64,000 nt of DNA from Cerrena zonata (taxonomy: Eukaryota > Basidiomycota > Agaricomycetes > Polyporales > Cerrenaceae). Every line of letters begins with the position of its first letter. Position 1 is the first letter of the stretch. The stretch is from contig JASBNA010000005.1 in NCBI GenBank assembly GCA_038087015.1, positions 1,426,001-1,490,000 of the forward strand, given 5' to 3'. This document shows, piece by piece, positions 35,701-47,650 of the stretch. The notes under the pieces were generated by a model. The model was not told the origin of the DNA. It ran no database searches and was given only the letters and a program-made list of their open reading frames with translations. Both the position numbers and the translations under genes were made by a program.

Positions 35701-36978
35701 ATGTGCTGCGAGACTTCGTTAGGAATGCAACCCCGTCGTCAAGGTCGAGCCAAGGGCACGGAGCCCTCTGATGCTCAAGGAATCGGTTCAAGGGCCGGCT
35801 TGGGCAGGTCTTTGATAGGTGAGTTGCCTGGAGTGACACTGTGCCGCAGGAGAACTCATGATCCGTCTAGAATCACTCGTCAAATTCATTTATCGAGACT
35901 ATGGGCTCTCCCAATGTGTCGACGGACGTCGGGCATGGTGTCCGACTTTGCGCGAAACATCTTGTTCACCTCTTGCTGGTTCGGCCTCAGTAAATGTTTA
36001 CCAATTTACACTTAGTAAGTGCATCTCTTCATTTCTTCATCCTTTTGCTCATCTTTTCGCGCAGATCGCCTTCAGGCCCTTCAACGTTCATCGTTATGAT
36101 CCGGGTACCTTAATCACTCATCGAACCTGGTACGTTCACTTCTCATCTCACACACATTGCTGACAGAGCTAATGTGACTGTCGATTCAAGGTACGGCATC
36201 CATCGCTCCAAGTTGCTTTCTATAAGCTGTCTGCCTCACTGTAAGTCTGTTTATTTGCTTTTAAAATCTGTCCAAAATCCTGACTTGATTTGTCCCTCAG
36301 ACTGCTTTTCCGATGCAAATGATCTTCACTCGAATATGTATCGCTCGCGCGCGAGAAGACCACATCTGGTGCACCCCGGGCCATCAGTCGATATGATTAC
36401 AAGGGCAAGCAGATTACATTTTGGAGTAGAAGTGTTGCACTGTGAGTTTCATTTTATTTCTCATTTACCCTTAACTGAGGCCGTTCATTTCTCTGTCAGT
36501 TACCTGCTCAGGCCCTGGCATCCAGTCGTCTGCAGCAGGGTCGACGTCTTGCCGGAGCATCGCTCCGAGCTTCAACAGGTGCTGTAAGCACCGAATCCAG
36601 GTAAGTCTCTAGCCAATCTCGTCCTGCGATGCCTCTCATGGTCGTTCGATTTTCAGCTCTATATCATCACACGTCCCCTGCTCGATCTTCGTTTCCAGAA
36701 CCTTCGGTAACCTCAAGACTTTAATGCCTCCCATTCACACTTGAGTTGGTAAGCCTCTATGTTCACCGGCCCCCGAGTACTTGTCTAATATAGTGGATAG
36801 CTGTAGCATGCATACGGTCGGCCGACATAGACTGTCAGGACCGTTTCCAAACCAAGGAAGGTGTGTTTCATCGGGCACGCGATAGCTTAGACAACGCGTT
36901 GGCATTCGGTAAGTCGATTCTACTGCAGATATGGGTTTATGCTTATTTTTGCCCTTCGTAGGCAGTTGTTTCTGCTAG
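35701..36978 (+). CDS. Candidate nine-exon gene, unknown function, copy 1
   Basis: Nine exons, 35701-35818, 35850-35989, 36065-36129, 36191-36240, 36301-36441, 36500-36583, 36657-36706, 36794-36908 and 36962-36978, join through eight GT-AG introns into one open frame of 259 codons ending in TAG. Most introns are 53-87 nt; the first is only 31 nt, so the true start may be the ATG at 35858 in exon 2. Readable pieces include RLESLVKFIYRDYGLSQC, FRPFNVHRYDPGTLITHRTW and DCQDRFQTKEGVFHRARDSL. The product is rich in Ser, Arg, Cys and His, and has no signal peptide or domain I recognise. Exon 5 also has coding-like pieces in another frame, so a spliced non-coding RNA or a decayed gene remains possible. 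Confidence 0.42.
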
Positions 36979-39960
36979 ACGACCTTCGTCTGGCGTCGTT
37001 TTCGCAGAAAAGTTAGTCCAGTGTATCTCTTGATACGCTGCTGATGCTGTCTGCCCCGGACGGTCTTCCGCTTATCCCCTTGTCTCGGATCGAACCTGTT
37101 GTGTGCCGCCAATTGTGTCCAGTCAGGCACTTCGCGGCAAGACACGGGCCCGTGTTGTAGACCACTGCCTGACATTGCCGACTTCTAGCACTCTCGAAGA
37201 GTGTTCCCTCCTCGGCTCTCTCTGTACCCGATTATTTCGCCGTGACGAGAACTTATCCTTCACTTGGAGACCGTCACAATCGATCTCAGCACCATGCTTC
37301 ATCAGAGCCCTGAGAATTGTGACTCGCCGGTATTTTCCTCTCTGCAAACCCCATCCGAGGCGGTTTGTCTTGGAACACGACGGATTCCGTCTCTTACATA
37401 GGAGGGGTTTCGGCTTATGGCGATGATGCCATGGTCTCGGATCGAATCCATCAGCGTCCGGCTGATGTTATGGACCTCACGTCAACGCTCGTGTCGAAGA
37501 CCATCGCAGCTCTCGCACCCTTCCGGTTTCTGACACTACAAGAGTGTCTCTCCTCAAGTTTTCGTGGATCTGTTTGTTTCAACCTGACATCTATGACTCG
37601 GAGACGGTCGCGCACTGGATCTTGGCACGGTGCTTCATCATGGACTTATCCTGGCCACGGTTGTAGGTGCATTTGTTTTCTGTAAGTCCTATTCCATTTT
37701 TGTTGGTCCTGCAACACGACTGATTCCGTCTCTTGCATAGGATGGGTTTATGCTTATAGCGATGATGTCAATCGTTTTCGACATACACTGGATGTATATA
37801 CTTGTGTTGAAGAACTCCGGCCCATTCCGATTCTCTAATCCAAGGGCGTCCCTTCTCAAGTTTTGGTGCATCCGACCATTTCAACACGATAAAAGGTTGA
37901 CCATGGCCCAGAGACCGTTGTGCACTCGATCTCGGCATGGTGCTGGACATATTCTGGCCGCGGTTGTAGGTGCATTCATTTGTAAGCTTCACTCTATTTT
38001 TTCTTGTCTTGCGGTACAGCTAATTCCGCCTCTTGCCTAGTAGGCTTGTTGTCCGTCGCTTCATGGTTCGACAGTGACATCGAAGCGTCGATGTGGATAT
38101 TGACATATGGTGAGCTTGCTAAATTATCATGATCTCGCGCGTCTCACTGTCTTTTTAGATGTCGTGTTGTTTATCTCGAAGCTCCTTTTCCGTATCACTC
38201 GAGGCTGTCGGACCGAGCATTTCAAGAGACTCACTGTGAGTACATCTCTCTCTCTATTGCTGAGTCTCGGTCCACTGACATGGTATGTTAGAATTTTCGC
38301 ATGGCGCGTGTCCGGTCTCGGGTGATAACAATACAAGGTCAGTTGGTCTTGACATTTTCTCAACTCGCCTGCAAGCTAATATCCTGTTCTGCAGGAGTCT
38401 TGCACCCAACGTCGTTGATAGCCGGTAAGTGACTTTGTTCATTTCCGTCTCTAATAGTCACTGACTGCAGACGTTATTCCAGCTTTTCCATCGGTCTTGG
38501 GGCAGTAGCATATGGCAATGATGCCGTGATTCCGGATCGAATCCACTGCATACCGTCAGCCGTGTCCGTCTGTTGTTACGCACCTCGCGTCGATACTCGT
38601 GTTGAAGACCTCCGACCCTTTCCGATTTTGTAATGCTCCAAGAGTGTCCGTCCTCAAACCTTTGTGCATCTGATCGTCTCAACACAACGGACACTTGTAC
38701 ATGGCACCGAGATCGTCGTGCACTCGATCTCGACATAGTGGTTCGATAAGAATTGTTGATCGAGGGAAATTAGGGAAGGTGTAAATTGTACGGAGGCAAG
38801 GCTCTCGAACGATTTCACATAGGATTGATTCGAGCGGAGGCCAATAGGGACGTACCTCGATGGAGTTCTTTCTGACATGCGCGTGAAGTGGTCTAGAGAG
38901 ATCATGGGACTTGTCCTGGCCATGGTTATAGGTGCATCCCTTTACTGTAAGTCCTGTTCGATTTTTGCTGGTCTCGCAACATGGCTGATTCGGTCTCTTG
39001 CATAGGTCCGTCGCCCTTACGTCCGTCTCGTTCTCGGTTCGGCAGTGACATGGAAGCCTCGTCGGTGCGGATTTTGACATGCGGTGAGTCTCCCAAGTTA
39101 TCGTAATGTCGCGCGTTTCACTTCATTTCTCTAGACGTCGTTCTGTTGGTGTCGAAGCCCCCTCGCTGTGTCACTCAAGGCTGTTGGTCCGAGCCTTTCA
39201 AATTTCAAGACGATTTGCTGTGAGTATGCCTCTATTGCTATTTCTCGGTCCACTGACATGGTGTCTTAGAATTCTCGTACGTTGTATGTCCGGTTCTTGG
39301 GTTAGAGCGATAGAAAGTAAGTTCCACTTGTCATTTTCTCAACTTTTCCGTAGGCTGATAACCTCTTTGTCAGGAGTCTTGCACCCGACATTGTTCACCA
39401 CCGGTAAGTTTCTTTGTCTATTTCCGTCTCTAATGGTTACTGATTATGCATGTTGTTTCTAGCCGTATTATCCCTTGGAATCGATCTTCGAACGGTATCA
39501 ACGTTGTCGAGTGGCCGGCTTGATCAGGTGGAACAACAAGGTAAGATTTACTTGTCATTTTTTCGACTTGTCCATGAACTAATATTCTTTTACAGGAGTC
39601 TTGCACCCGACATCGTTGACAGCGGGTAAGTGACTTCGTTCATTTCCGTCTCTAATAGTCACTGACTGCAGACATTATTTCAGCTTTTCCATTGGTCTTA
39701 GGGCGGTATCGACGCTATCGAGTAGCCGAGTTAATTGGGTAATAGTAATCTAATGTAAGTTTTACTTGTCATGTTCTCGACTTGTCCGTGAGCTAATATC
39801 CTCTTCTACAGGAATCTCGTGCTTCACGTTAGTGTCGGCTTTTAGGTGTCTTTGCAATTTTGTCTCCGACGGTCACTGACCGGATTTCAGCTCTTCCGCT
39901 GAGTGGTGGAGTTGGACCGTATCGAGTGGGCAATAATCGGCGAGTTCTCGTCTGAGCTGC
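36979..39960 (+). repeat. Array of intron/exon-like modules (copy 1)
   Basis: Modules of about 250-350 bp recur near 37080, 37420, 37745 and 38490 (shared core: GGATCGAATCCA, then CTCGTGTCGAAGACC-like, then a GCACTGGATCTTGGCACGGTG-like end). Between them are repeated intron-like segments that start GTAAGTCC or GTAAGCTT and end TTGCATAG. A second module type (38040-38480 and 39000-39440) contains short segments bounded by GTGAG..TTTTTAG, GTGAGTA..TTAG, GTCAG..TGCAG and GTAAGT..TGCAG. Near the end a unit beginning GAGTCTTGCACCCGACATCG recurs at about 39374, 39596 and 39812. No long frame runs through all modules. Confidence 0.6.
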
Positions 39961-40104
39961 AGAGTGTTTTGTAAGAGGGTCTTAGAGTTAGTCGTTTTGT
40001 GGTTAATAGGGTATTATGTTGCAAGCGTGTTAGCTAGTAAATCTGAGATAATCTGCGCCTACACCGCCCTGTCTTATCTCCTCTCCCTCCTCCTCTGAGT
40101 ACGA

Positions 40105-40190
40105 GTCCTGTGTGTTCTTTATGCTCCAAAACACGTCTGCTATCTGCATCGACCCTGTGTGTTCTTTATGCTCCAAACACGCCTCATCTT
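40105..40190 (+). repeat. Short tandem duplication at the end of copy 1
   Basis: TGTGTGTTCTTTATGCTCCA occurs twice about 50 bp apart, with the spacer CGTCTGCTATCTGCATCGAC between. The same doublet with ACACCCC in place of ATGCTCC is present at the end of copy 2. Confidence 0.7.
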
Positions 40191-40880
40191 TTGTTTTTAT
40201 CGTCTGCGTTCACAACGTCTTCACTGTCTCTGAGATTATCTCCGCAATCTACAACGCACACAAGTCCCGAATGTCCGGGATTGTGCATGGATACAAAATG
40301 AATCGCAACCGTTGTGTTGGGAACCATCAAAAAGGGAGCGGAAGATCTACCCTGGAATCGCGGAATGATCTTTGAGCCCTAACCTTTCCAAGTCGGGAGA
40401 AGAGGTATAAACCATGCTGTCCCCGGCAATCGCATCCAAACATGGAAGTCGTTATCCCACAACGCTGCAGATAAAGGTTAGAATAACAGAGATCGACTGT
40501 GTTTTTTAATGAACGCGAGGCTGGCCTTTCTGATCGGTGCGGCATTCGATGATGCAATGTCGTCTTGCGTGCTCCTCTTCTATCACAGGAGAAACATTCT
40601 GAGCAGCAAGTAATAAGCAACATGCATTGCAAGCACGCAAGCAGACAGGCACATGAACCTTGCATGAACCTTAATCTAATTATCTGAGGGTTTCCGTGAA
40701 AGGGCTCTCAGTAAGCGACTATGATAGGCACCAGTTGGAGCTGTGATCAGAAGGAGTGGTGCTCTAAACCTAAGAGCATATCTCCGTAAGGTAGAATTAC
40801 CACATACACACTGTAACATCTCTCAATTAGAGAACACGGCCGGAATGACTTATGCAAGGCCATGATAGGCCTTCAAACAT

Positions 40881-40978
40881 GATTGGCCGAGACCGAATGG
40901 TGGCTGGATGGATGACGATTGGACGAGTATCGCTTGGAGAATGTGATTGGCTCCGCACAGGCGAACGAAATTGATTGG
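40881..40978 (-). promoter_or_regulatory. Cluster of four CCAAT boxes (copy 2)
   Basis: GATTGG at 40881, 40917, 40945 and 40973, with the same 36/28/28 spacing as copy 1. Confidence 0.55.
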
Positions 40979-42179
40979 TTGATACGATGGTCGGGATGAG
41001 GTGGTTGGTTGTGCTGAGGATGAGCGTTGAGTTAGATGACTTTGCTACTTATTTCGAGTTACTTTCCTGAAGAAAGAAAGACTCGTTCCTTCATTTCTGG
41101 CTATTCAACGTTGAGTGTCTAAGTATCATGAGGACACATAGTAAATTGTTGATTTATTGGACATATAATTACCGTTTAATAACGAAATCCTACAAGGTGG
41201 CAGGCCCACTTCAAGTTTCAAGGCACCATTGAGTATGGGATCCGGACGGGATACCGTACAAGTACAATCCGGATCTGTCAACAAGAGAACAGATATCCCA
41301 AGCGAAGTAAAACCGAATACAGGCACTCTCGGTTACCCAGCCTATTAAAGCTGAATCTTCAGCACGACATTGAGGGGAGGCCGAGCCTGGCCGAACTCAC
41401 ATATCTCGAAATAATCTTGATACAGCTGTGCCACAGGGCAGATGACGTAGTATTTCAGACATATACGGAACGACTGGCAACTAGCATCACGGTGAAGGGC
41501 GGGATTCAGGCACATACAGACCAGATAGACGGTTATCGTCTAGACTGAAAGGACGGAGATCAAGATCGCAGGGAACCAAAGAAAGACATTCGAGATCCAA
41601 AGAACTCGAAAAGGAAGTTCCTTGCACTCGTTCGGACCAGTATCCTTTGTCGTTTAGCAAAACGATCTTCGCTCGACAACCACGAAGCTGATTCACACAC
41701 CGTATATAGCACCACCCGCTCCAAAAACAACCCCCAAATCCAAAACTCCATTCCCAACTTCCAAAAAGAAAAACTCACCCAAGAAGACCGATCAAATAGT
41801 CTTGTTTCCATCACGATAGGATGAGGAAAGCGAACGTCCTGGAATAGGTTCGTAGGGTTCGTGAGCTTGGGGGCCGAGGACGCCGGATGTTTGGATGTCA
41901 CGTTGGACAGGACAGGGACAGGAAGACAGGGAGGATATGAGCGTGGGTATGCACGGAGGTGGAGGTTTTCTGTAGAGGTTCAATACCAGGGAAGTCGTTG
42001 TCATGTTTTCCCTGTATGCCAATGAAAGGTGTCGAGATCAAACAAGATTAGATATCACCAATGTTGACTTGACATAGCGTATGTTGTTCTTCGGCAAACT
42101 CCCCACAGTGTGCCTGGTGGGACATGATACGAGTGTAGCTGGATCGACTTGGCAAACAGGAGTGGAGTGAGAGTGTAGT

Positions 42180-44110
42180 CGTATTCGCATTCATATTCGT
42201 CATAGGTACGAAGGGCTGTGCGTGTATTAGACAGAGTCAGGACGTAGTGATTTTTGGAAGGAGGTAGGAAATAACATTTGGGTTACGACCAGAATTAGAA
42301 CACGGACATAACTGCGTTCATGAATTGCAGCGTAATTTCATATATTCATATCTCTGTACAAACGGTGATACGTGAGATCCCAATATGCCAATCTGAGAGA
42401 GCATGTATGACAGAGAGACTATTCCTTAAGAGATGTATTGTTGGGAAGAACGCAGGTGATCGCCAACCACTTGTTGAATCGAAAGTATGGACGACATCCA
42501 ATTAGTTCAGAAACTTCCTGACAACCGTCCCTAACGTGAGATGAAGCCTTTCTACAACAGAGTGATAAGATTCACCTTTAACTAGTACGTGGAATACAAA
42601 CGGCGCAGGTATTCGTCACAGGCACGAGAGGCGGTGAACGTCGGGCATAGTCAATACCAAGGGCGACCGCGAGACGATAGGGAATAGAGAGGAGCGTCGA
42701 AATAGACCACGGATACGGTTGCCTTCATAAAGCAAGAAATGAATATTCGTAGGTCGGTCTATTGCAACGGTCGGCGGATGCATTCACCAATGGTAGCGGA
42801 CGAGGGTTTGCCAGATCCCAAGACGCGATCCTTCGAGGATAGAAAGGATATGAGTGTGTGTATGCACGGAGGTGTTGATTTCTGTAGAGATCCAAAACCA
42901 GGGATGGACCTCATTATCATGTTGTCCCTGTGTATCAATGGAAGATGTCGAGAGATTCGATAATGAACGTCGACTTTCGGCAAACTCGTGCCTGATACGA
43001 ACGTAGTTGAGTCGACTTGGCAAATAGGAATTGTACGAGAGGCAGTGCAAGTAGAGCCTCGTCCTATCGCTTTGCAGGAGTAGAAGGGACCAAATTAGAA
43101 CGCGGAGATAGCTGTAGGCACTATTGAGTGGGAAGAGGAGGCCGCGGTTTTGAATGACATCCAATGTTTCGAAGACCAAGCTTAGTGTGAGATGATAAGA
43201 GAGTGAAATATATTTGAACGATAAGACCCCACTTTGTAACTAGTGGATTAAGTCAATTGAATAAGAGGGATTCGTCACAGGCACGAGAGGCGGTGAATGT
43301 TAGGCATAGGCAAGACCAGGGGAAGCCGCGGGACGAGAGTAGCATGAAAATAGAGCTCGGATACGGTTGTCTTTCATAAAACGAGATATAAATATATGAA
43401 TGTCGGTGGGTTAGTCTATATGCATGCGAGTTCCTAGTACGCGGTCCACCGAGGATAGGAGATACGAGCGTGTGTATGCACGGAGGTGTTGGTTTTTGTG
43501 GATCTTCGAAAGCAGGAAGGTCGTTAGCATGTTTTCCTGTGTGCTGCTGGAAGATGTCGAGAGATTCGAGGATGAATGTTGACTTGACATAAACGTCATG
43601 CGGTCTTTCGGGAAGTGTCCAACAGCGTATTCAGAACACGGACATAGCTGTACGAAGACAGAGAGACTATCCAGTGGGAAGAGTGTTTTCTGGGAAGAAC
43701 GCGGGTTTGAACGACGTCCAATGTGTTTGAAGGGTCCTAGCGACAGTTCATGGTGTGAGAGTGATTACATCAACTTGAAGGTATCTACAGAATAGAATAG
43801 CAATAATACCCACTTCGAGCTAGTACATGAAGTTGCTTAGGGGAAAGTATTCGTCATGAGAGGCGGTGAACGTCGGGCATAAGCAAGATCAAGGAAATAA
43901 GGAGTGGTGTTCGAATGGTACGACGAGCCAAACCAGAATAGAGGACGGATACGGTTGCCTTCATAAAGCAGGATATGAATGTCGGTGTATTGCAACGGCG
44001 AGCGGATGCATTCATTAATGGTGGCAGACGAGGGTTTGCGAGATCTTGGTACGCGATCGTCCGAGAGTTTAAGTATCGGGCTGGGGATCAAGCTCCAAGC
44101 GTCAGTGAGT
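42180..44110. repeat. Array of diverged modules of about 0.6 kb (copy 2)
   Basis: The same module landmarks as in copy 1: TTCATAAAGCAAGAAATGAAT at about 42724, with diverged versions at about 43372 and 43956. The modules are more alike near the right end and reorganised at the left. The 131-codon minus frame at 43179-42784 has no recognisable domain. Confidence 0.6.
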
Positions 44111-44604
44111 CGGTATAGGCTTTAACAGTAAAGTTTGAATAGTCAAGTGTGTCTTGAATGCTTGAATGTCTTGAGGACGTCAAGGATACGCTAGCTTGCA
44201 AGTGTGTACGAGATTCCGAGAGTGTGCCTGCAACGTGCCTTCAATAAAGAGGAGATGAAGATGTGAAAGAGTCGGCGGAGGGTAGACAGGGTTCGTCACA
44301 GGTACGAGCAGCGAGTGCCACAGGGGGATACCGTAATGACGAGGGAGATGCTCATTCCGTACGGTGTCGGGGACCAAGGGAGTGCGAGTGGGAGTGTGGG
44401 ACGGGCATGAATGACAGGGAACGAGGTTGAGAGGCCGGACGGTATGGCGACTCGAGAGAGAGAGGCGGAGGATACACAGGGATCTACAGCGGGTGATGAG
44501 CAGCAGAGGATTCTATCAGTGATAGCGAGAGAGAGAGCAAGCCAGCGGGCGTGCCTGGTGATGTGCCTGGGCAGGGAGAGAGACGCTGGGAGGGATGTGC
44601 CTGT

Positions 44605-44797
44605 GAGATTGTGTTTCTCAGCCTGCCTCTCCCGGTCTCTCTCCCTCCTCCCACCAGCCCATCCCTCCTCCTCGGTCTCTTTCCACCACTCCCTCCCTTC
44701 CACAGGCTGCTGCGCACACTCAGGCTTTCCTTATTTCCAACTCCACCACCCTCTTGTGCCCCCGCCCTCTCCTCCTCCCGTGTTACATGCGACAGTC
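44605..44797 (+). promoter_or_regulatory. Pyrimidine-rich core promoter / 5' UTR of the OPT gene (copy 2)
   Basis: Nearly identical to the copy 1 tract and ends at the ATG at 44798. Confidence 0.5.
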
Positions 44798-47650
44798 ATG
44801 ACAAGACCCACCACTTCTGCAGGCGGCAGGCCTCAAACATCCTCAGGTCGACCCGGCACCTCTCGCCTCGACACGGCCGACTTTTTCGATCGCGATCCCC
44901 AGTACACCTACTCGATAGACGAAACAGAAGAGTACGAGGAAGAATCGGACGCAGAGGACGTCTTTGCCTTTGCCCGTCCCCAGACAGGCTCGACTTCACA
45001 CCATCCATACTCGCCCTCCACTCAGCCCTCCTCTGTCATCTACCCTCCTCAAGCCTTCAATCCCCAGTCGCCTTCCTTCCACCAGTCTGTGCTCGACAAC
45101 AACTCTGCAGCGGGGCCTTCGGGGCTGCATGCTCGACATGGCTATCCATACCCCAATTCTCCCACAGTCGATACTCCTCCCTCGACCGATTCCCAGGCTG
45201 GCGACGACCCCTACCGTCTCAAACGCATCACCTACACACCTACCATCAATACCGCCGACAGCCGCAAGTCGGGCATTAGCTCCGGACGAGAGGTCCATGT
45301 TTCTCTGCCTACGACTAGGGAAGAACCACTCGATGAGGAAATCTCGGTCAAGCACAGACCACCTTCGTCTGCGACTAGCTATCCGAGTTTTGATAGTAGA
45401 GATGGGTCCATCAAGTACGTTCTCTTCCCTCTGAGTTTCCATTCTTTCTCGCTCGTTTTGCTTCATTATTTGTCTTTTCCATTTTACTGCCTTTGCCTTT
45501 CTTCCCATCTCTTCTTCCAAGCAATGGTAGACTCTCAGCCACTGTAAATTCTGCCCCCTCGTCTCAATTCTCTAGCGAATGCACTCGAACCGTCATCCCA
45601 ATGCGCATCAGCATGGGATAAACCAAAACCAATATCCCTCTCCCCGGAATATCTCTCTTCCAATCCCAATCCTCCTCTCCTCCCTACCGCTCTCTCCGAG
45701 GGTTACACTACCCGTTCTTTCGCTTCCGCACACACCCAAACCATCCACATATATCTTACGGTTTCCATACATGCAAAGCACCAAACCAAAGTGATCGGAA
45801 CGGCCGTCGATCACCGCTTTGCTTTGTACATCTTGACAGATGCTCTCCATCTCTACTCGAGATGTTCGATGGGGTCGAGTGGTGCACTGCTGTTTTGTTT
45901 TGTTTCTCATTTTTGACGAGGGGGGATTTCTGGATGAATGTGCTGTCATCGTCCCCCTCCTCTCTCTCTGATCTTTCGAGTTTCTTTTCCATTTTGTTTT
46001 TGGTTTTCTGTTTTCTACTTCGTTAGGTTGCTCTCTCCGATAGCGAGACCCTATCATTCAGGAATCCTGACAAACAGAGAGAGAGAGACACCCCTTGGGA
46101 AGGGAACTTGGTCTATATTTGGCTTGGTACAAACACCTTGCTCGTTTGAGGTTTAATGAGGTTTTTGGAATTACTCGTTTTGTTCGTTCTCCCTCCTCCT
46201 TCCGTCTTTTGCTTTCGTCTTTTATCTCGTTTCGTCATGGCGAGTTCGTATGACGAGTGGTTTATTTGATATCGAGTTGGAGGAGGTTGGAGGGTGGTGT
46301 GCGTCCCGGGGAGACCGAGGAGGAGGAGGGGGCTTCTAGTGCGGTTTTCGTTGGGATCGAGAGTCGTTGGTTAAGCTTTTGAGACTAGGGTGGACTTTTT
46401 TGGGATTGGGCGATTCGACTCGTCCTTCTTGAGCTACTAATGACTGGACTCTAATCGACATCTCAATGCCATGTTGGTATGATATACGGTTAATGTCGTT
46501 CCCGCCGGATTATCTCTTTCTTTCAACTTCTTGGTTTACCTCTCTTTATCGCTCGAGAGAGCGATGTCTACTTATTTTTTTGTTACTGGCCATCTATGTT
46601 TTGCAGTGGTGATCGGAACGACGGTTGATCACCAATTTCGTGTTGTCTACCCTGACAGATGCTTTCCATCTCTCGTCGATGGTCGAGTGGAGCACTGCAC
46701 CATCGCTCACTGGTCTCTTATATTTGTTTTGCACTCATTGGAACAAGGACTGCCCTGCCACCGTCCCTCCCTTCCATTTGTATCTGCTTTCTGTCGGATT
46801 CTTTTATACCCCGATAGCGGTACCATCCAAGGATCCTGCTAAACACAGAACCCTTGGGAATTGACATGTTGGTGCTCGTTCTATATTTGTACTTGGCTCG
46901 CTCGAGTTCTGAATTCCCGAGTTGGTTACTCCGCTTTGTTTCGTCGTCTTGTCATGGCGGGATTTTCATCTCACATCCTCGCTGGAGGGGACTTGAGGGC
47001 TTATCGTTCCGGTTTGGCGGCTTCGGAGGGGTTCTAGTGGCTTTGGTTGCTTGCATTGTGGAGATTCCATTTGCAGGGGTCGAGAGTTGTGCATTAAGCT
47101 TTTAAGACTATGGTGGACTTCTGGGGGCTTGGTGACCCTGGTCGGTCACCTTCCATACAATGCTTTCTACTCTGCTTTGGTCTCTACCATTACTTTACAT
47201 TTCATATTCTATTACATTACACCCTATCATTCCGCCTTCACGACCACTAACCCAACCTCTCCCTCTTACAGAATGGGATTCGACTTTGACGCACTAGACG
47301 AAATTGAAGAAGACTCCCCCTACCCCGAAGTCTGCGCAGCCGTCTCCTCCATCGACGACCCAGAAATGCCCGTCCTCACATTCCGGATGTGGCTCATCGG
47401 CCTCTTCCTCACCCTCACTGCAGCTGCCGCCAACATCTTCTTCACACTCCGTCAACCGGCACCGACTATCGTTGCATCTGTGTTGCTCATTGTTGCGTAC
47501 CCGCTTGGGAAGTTCTTGGCGTTTTCGTTGCCGATTTCGAGTTATACGATTCCGAGGTGGATGACGTTTGGGAATGGGCCGGTGAGGTTTTCGTTGAACC
47601 CGGGGCCGTGGAATATCAAGGAACATCTGTTGGTGTTTCTTGAGAATGAG
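44798..47650 (+). pseudogene. Oligopeptide transporter (OPT family), truncated 5' fragment, copy 2
   Basis: The same two exons as copy 1 (44798-45414 and 47271-47650). The second is longer and still includes the family hallmark SLNPGPWNIKEH, followed by LLVFLENE and a canonical donor (GTGAGT) at 47651. After this donor I find no further OPT exon in the next 6 kb; read-through gives a stop at 47827. About 330 of an expected 800 or more residues are present, covering the leader and the first two membrane helices. The sequence after the donor is shared with copy 1, so the break predates the duplication. Confidence 0.82.
45415..47270 (+). repeat. Two diverged direct repeats of about 0.8 kb inside the OPT intron (copy 2)
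   Basis: The same arrangement as copy 1, with GTGATCGGAACGGCCGTCGA near 45791 and GTGATCGGAACGACGGTTGA near 46611. The intron is also 1856 nt here, although internal indels differ. Confidence 0.65.

Larger units (their letters stand above)
18820..40249 (+). repeat. Segmental tandem duplication, copy 1 (about 21.4 kb)
   Basis: This is the first of three direct copies. Landmarks recur at shifts of about 20.0-21.4 kb: the CCAAT cluster (19525 and 40881), the OPT exon start (23833 and 44798), the 243-aa gene (34282 and 54355) and the nine-exon gene's stop (36978 and 57015). The left edge is set by the match between 18820 and 60501. Changes in offset (21408, 20965, 21037-21065, 20226, 20073, 20037) mark indels between copies. 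Confidence 0.93.

Noticed and set aside
37123..37347. Minus frame with ILRALMKHGAEIDCDG, resembling an ankyrin repeat
   Set aside because: Only one short match, no second repeat in phase, and the strand carrying splice-like signals is the opposite one.
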